DNA from: Oscillospiraceae bacterium
GTDB lineage: Bacteria > Bacillota > Clostridia > Oscillospirales > Acutalibacteraceae
Assembly: GCA_029012165.1 (NCBI GenBank)
Contig: JAQXLO010000153.1
Span: forward strand, 1-17,259
Reading direction: 5' to 3'
Length of the DNA: 17,259 nucleotides
Positions 15,491 through 17,259 of the stretch are shown here, piece by piece (positions within the stretch are counted from its first letter, which is position 1; every line of letters starts with the position of its first letter). The position numbers and the translations under genes are program-made. The notes beneath the pieces are model-generated. The model worked only from the letters and a program-made list of their open reading frames with translations, was not told the origin of the DNA and did no database searches.

Positions 15491-17259
15491 AAGAACCGAT
15501 ATTCACAAAATCCTCGTCATCGGCTCCGGTCCCATCGTCATCGGGCAGGCCGCCGAGTTCGACTATGCGGGTACGCAGGCGTGTCTTGCGCTGAAAGAGG
15601 AGGGGTATGAGGTCATCCTCTGCAACTCCAACCCCGCCACCATCATGACCGACCCCGCCATTGCGGATAAGGTGTACATGGAGCCGCTGACCCTCGAATA
15701 CATCGCCAAGATCGTGCGCAAGGAACGCCCGGACGCCATTTTGCCGGGTATCGGCGGACAGACGGGTCTGAACCTCGCCATGCAGCTGGCGGAAAAAGGT
15801 GTTTTGCGGGAATGCGGCACCGAGCTTCTGGGCACCAAAACCGAAAGCATTGCGCGTGCCGAGGACAGAGAACTTTTTAAGGAGCTTTGCCAAAGTCTCG
15901 GTGAGCCGGTTCTCCCCTCCGAGATTGCCAACACAGAGCAGGAGGGTTTCGCCATCGCCCGGCAGATCGGCTATCCCGTGGTGCTTCGCCCCGCATTCAC
16001 TCTGGGCGGTACAGGCGGTGGTTTTGCCGGCAACGAAAAGGAATTTTCCGAGCTGATCAAAAATGCCCTTGCCCTGTCCCCCGTCCATCAGGTGCTGATT
16101 GAAAAGAGCGTCAAGGGCTACAAGGAGATCGAGTACGAGGTCATGCGTGACGCCGCAGACACCGCCATCACCATCTGCAACATGGAGAACATCGACCCGG
16201 TGGGCATCCACACCGGTGACTCCATTGTGGTCTGCCCCTCCCAGACACTCACCAACAAGGAATACCATATGCTTCGAGACAGCGCACTGAAGATCATCCG
16301 TGCGCTGGAAATCGAGGGCGGCTGCAACGTTCAGTTTGCCCTTGACCCGAAGTCCTTCCAATATTATCTGATCGAAGTCAACCCCCGTGTGTCCCGTTCC
16401 TCCGCCCTCGCTTCCAAGGCCAGCGGCTATCCCATTGCCCGTGTTTCGGCGAAGATCAGCGTCGGGATGCGCTTGGACGAAATCCGACTTGCCAACACCC
16501 TCGCATCTTTTGAGCCGACCTTGGACTATGTGGTCACCAAAATGCCCCGCTTCCCGTTCGACAAATTCACCGATGCCAGCAACACCCTGAGCACCCAGAT
16601 GAAAGCCACGGGCGAAGTGATGAGCGTGGGCAGAACCGTGGAGGAAAGCCTGCTCAAGGCGATCCGCTCTTTGGAAATCGGCGTGTTCCACCTGCATCTG
16701 AAAAAGTTCGACGATATGGACAGCGATGCGCTCCTGCGGTACATTGCCGTGGGCACGGACGACCGTATCTATGCCATGGCGGAGCTGCTGCGCCGGGGCG
16801 AGAGCGTGGAAGTCCTCGCCGAGAAAACGCAGATCGACCCCCTGTTCATCCGCAAAATGCACCGCATCATCGAGGCGGAAACGGCGCTGAAAGCCCATGC
16901 CCACGACCTTGCCGCCCTGCGGGAAGCGAAGCGCATCGGCTTCTCTGACCGGGAGATCGCCGCCCTGTGGGGCATCTCACCCATGGAGGTCTTTTATCTG
17001 CGCCGGGACAACGGCATTTTGCCGACCTACAAAATGATCGACACCTGCGCCTCGGAGTTTGAAAGCTATGTGCCCTACTTCTACTCCACCTACGAGCAGG
17101 AGAACGAATCCGTCGTTTCCGCAAGCAAAAAAGTGATCGTCCTCGGCTCGGGCCCCATCCGCATCGGGCAGGGCGTGGAATTCGACTACTCCACCGTCCA
17201 CGCCGTGCAGACCATCAAGGAGGCCGGGTACGAAGCCATCATCATCAACAACAACCCCG
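15483..17259 (+). CDS. carB: Carbamoyl-phosphate synthase large subunit, N-terminal 592 residues (truncated by window edge)
   Basis: Catalyses formation of carbamoyl phosphate from bicarbonate, ATP and ammonia delivered by CarA. The visible part, slightly over half of the usual 1060-1075 residues, includes the first ATP-grasp half: KILVIGSGPIVIGQAAEFDYAG (about 9-30), GIGGQTGLNLA, RPAFTLGGTGGGFAGN (about 170-185), EKSVKGYKEIEYEVMRD, PSQTLTNKEYHMLRDSA and IEVNPRVSRSSALASKA. The oligomerisation region follows from about 400 to 545, then the second ATP-grasp half starts with VIVLGSGPIRIGQGVEFDY. The duplicated GSGPIxIGQ motif is the hallmark of the family. The ATG at 15483 overlaps carA by 8 bp and has GGAGG nine bases ahead. 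The frame is open to the right edge with no internal stop. Confidence 0.97.
   Translation, partial: MPKRTDIHKILVIGSGPIVIGQAAEFDYAGTQACLALKEEGYEVILCNSNPATIMTDPAIADKVYMEPLTLEYIAKIVRKERPDAILPGIGGQTGLNLAMQLAEKGVLRECGTELLGTKTESIARAEDRELFKELCQSLGEPVLPSEIANTEQEGFAIARQIGYPVVLRPAFTLGGTGGGFAGNEKEFSELIKNALALSPVHQVLIEKSVKGYKEIEYEVMRDAADTAITICNMENIDPVGIHTGDSIVVCPSQTLTNKEYHMLRDSALKIIRALEIEGGCNVQFALDPKSFQYYLIEVNPRVSRSSALASKASGYPIARVSAKISVGMRLDEIRLANTLASFEPTLDYVVTKMPRFPFDKFTDASNTLSTQMKATGEVMSVGRTVEESLLKAIRSLEIGVFHLHLKKFDDMDSDALLRYIAVGTDDRIYAMAELLRRGESVEVLAEKTQIDPLFIRKMHRIIEAETALKAHAHDLAALREAKRIGFSDREIAALWGISPMEVFYLRRDNGILPTYKMIDTCASEFESYVPYFYSTYEQENESVVSASKKVIVLGSGPIRIGQGVEFDYSTVHAVQTIKEAGYEAIIINNNP

Overview
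The window (about 58% GC by eye, with strongly C/G-ending codons, SigA-type promoters, strong Shine-Dalgarno sequences, a T-box leader and ANTAR-type RNA hairpins) looks like chromosomal DNA of a GC-rich gut clostridium, probably in the Oscillospiraceae/Ruminococcaceae sphere. The taxonomic call is an inference from style and gene content. Nothing looks mobile or recently transferred, and every gene belongs to ammonium assimilation or glutamine use.

Two gene arms diverge from one control region at about 5590-5951. The leftward arm (minus strand) encodes a split, 'archaeal-type' glutamate synthase as separate polypeptides: a class II glutamine amidotransferase subunit, an FMN/Fe-S synthase core, a polyferredoxin-like four-cluster Fe-S subunit, an FAD/NAD(P)H oxidoreductase and a GXGXG beta-helix subunit. 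A possible 28-residue small ORF and the N-terminal part of a type I glutamine synthetase (glnA, cut by the left edge) follow. The rightward arm (plus strand) starts with gdhA and glnN (type III glutamine synthetase). After a T-box leader it continues with asnB, purF, pyrG, carA and carB (cut by the right edge). The left arm, gdhA and glnN make glutamate and glutamine; the last five genes spend glutamine amide nitrogen on asparagine, purines, CTP and carbamoyl phosphate.

The regulatory RNA is the most interesting part. Two near-consensus promoters lie back to back, both TTGACA with 17-bp spacers. Each transcript runs almost immediately into a hairpin with a six-base loop carrying A at position 1 and G at position 4, the signature of targets of ANTAR-domain antiterminator proteins. 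In the gdhA leader there are two such hairpins (P1, P2), and P2 shares bases with a 22-bp intrinsic terminator. In the glutamate synthase leader there is only one, and it shares bases with a 24-bp intrinsic terminator that fully pairs only in the minus-strand RNA, through G-U wobbles. Both arms are therefore predicted to be opened together by one ANTAR protein, which is not encoded in this window. A T-box with an AAC (Asn) specifier between glnN and asnB adds a second, tRNA-Asn-dependent checkpoint before the glutamine-consuming genes.

Genes are tightly packed, with several start/stop overlaps and no terminators other than the leader ones. The left and right ends are both inside genes.
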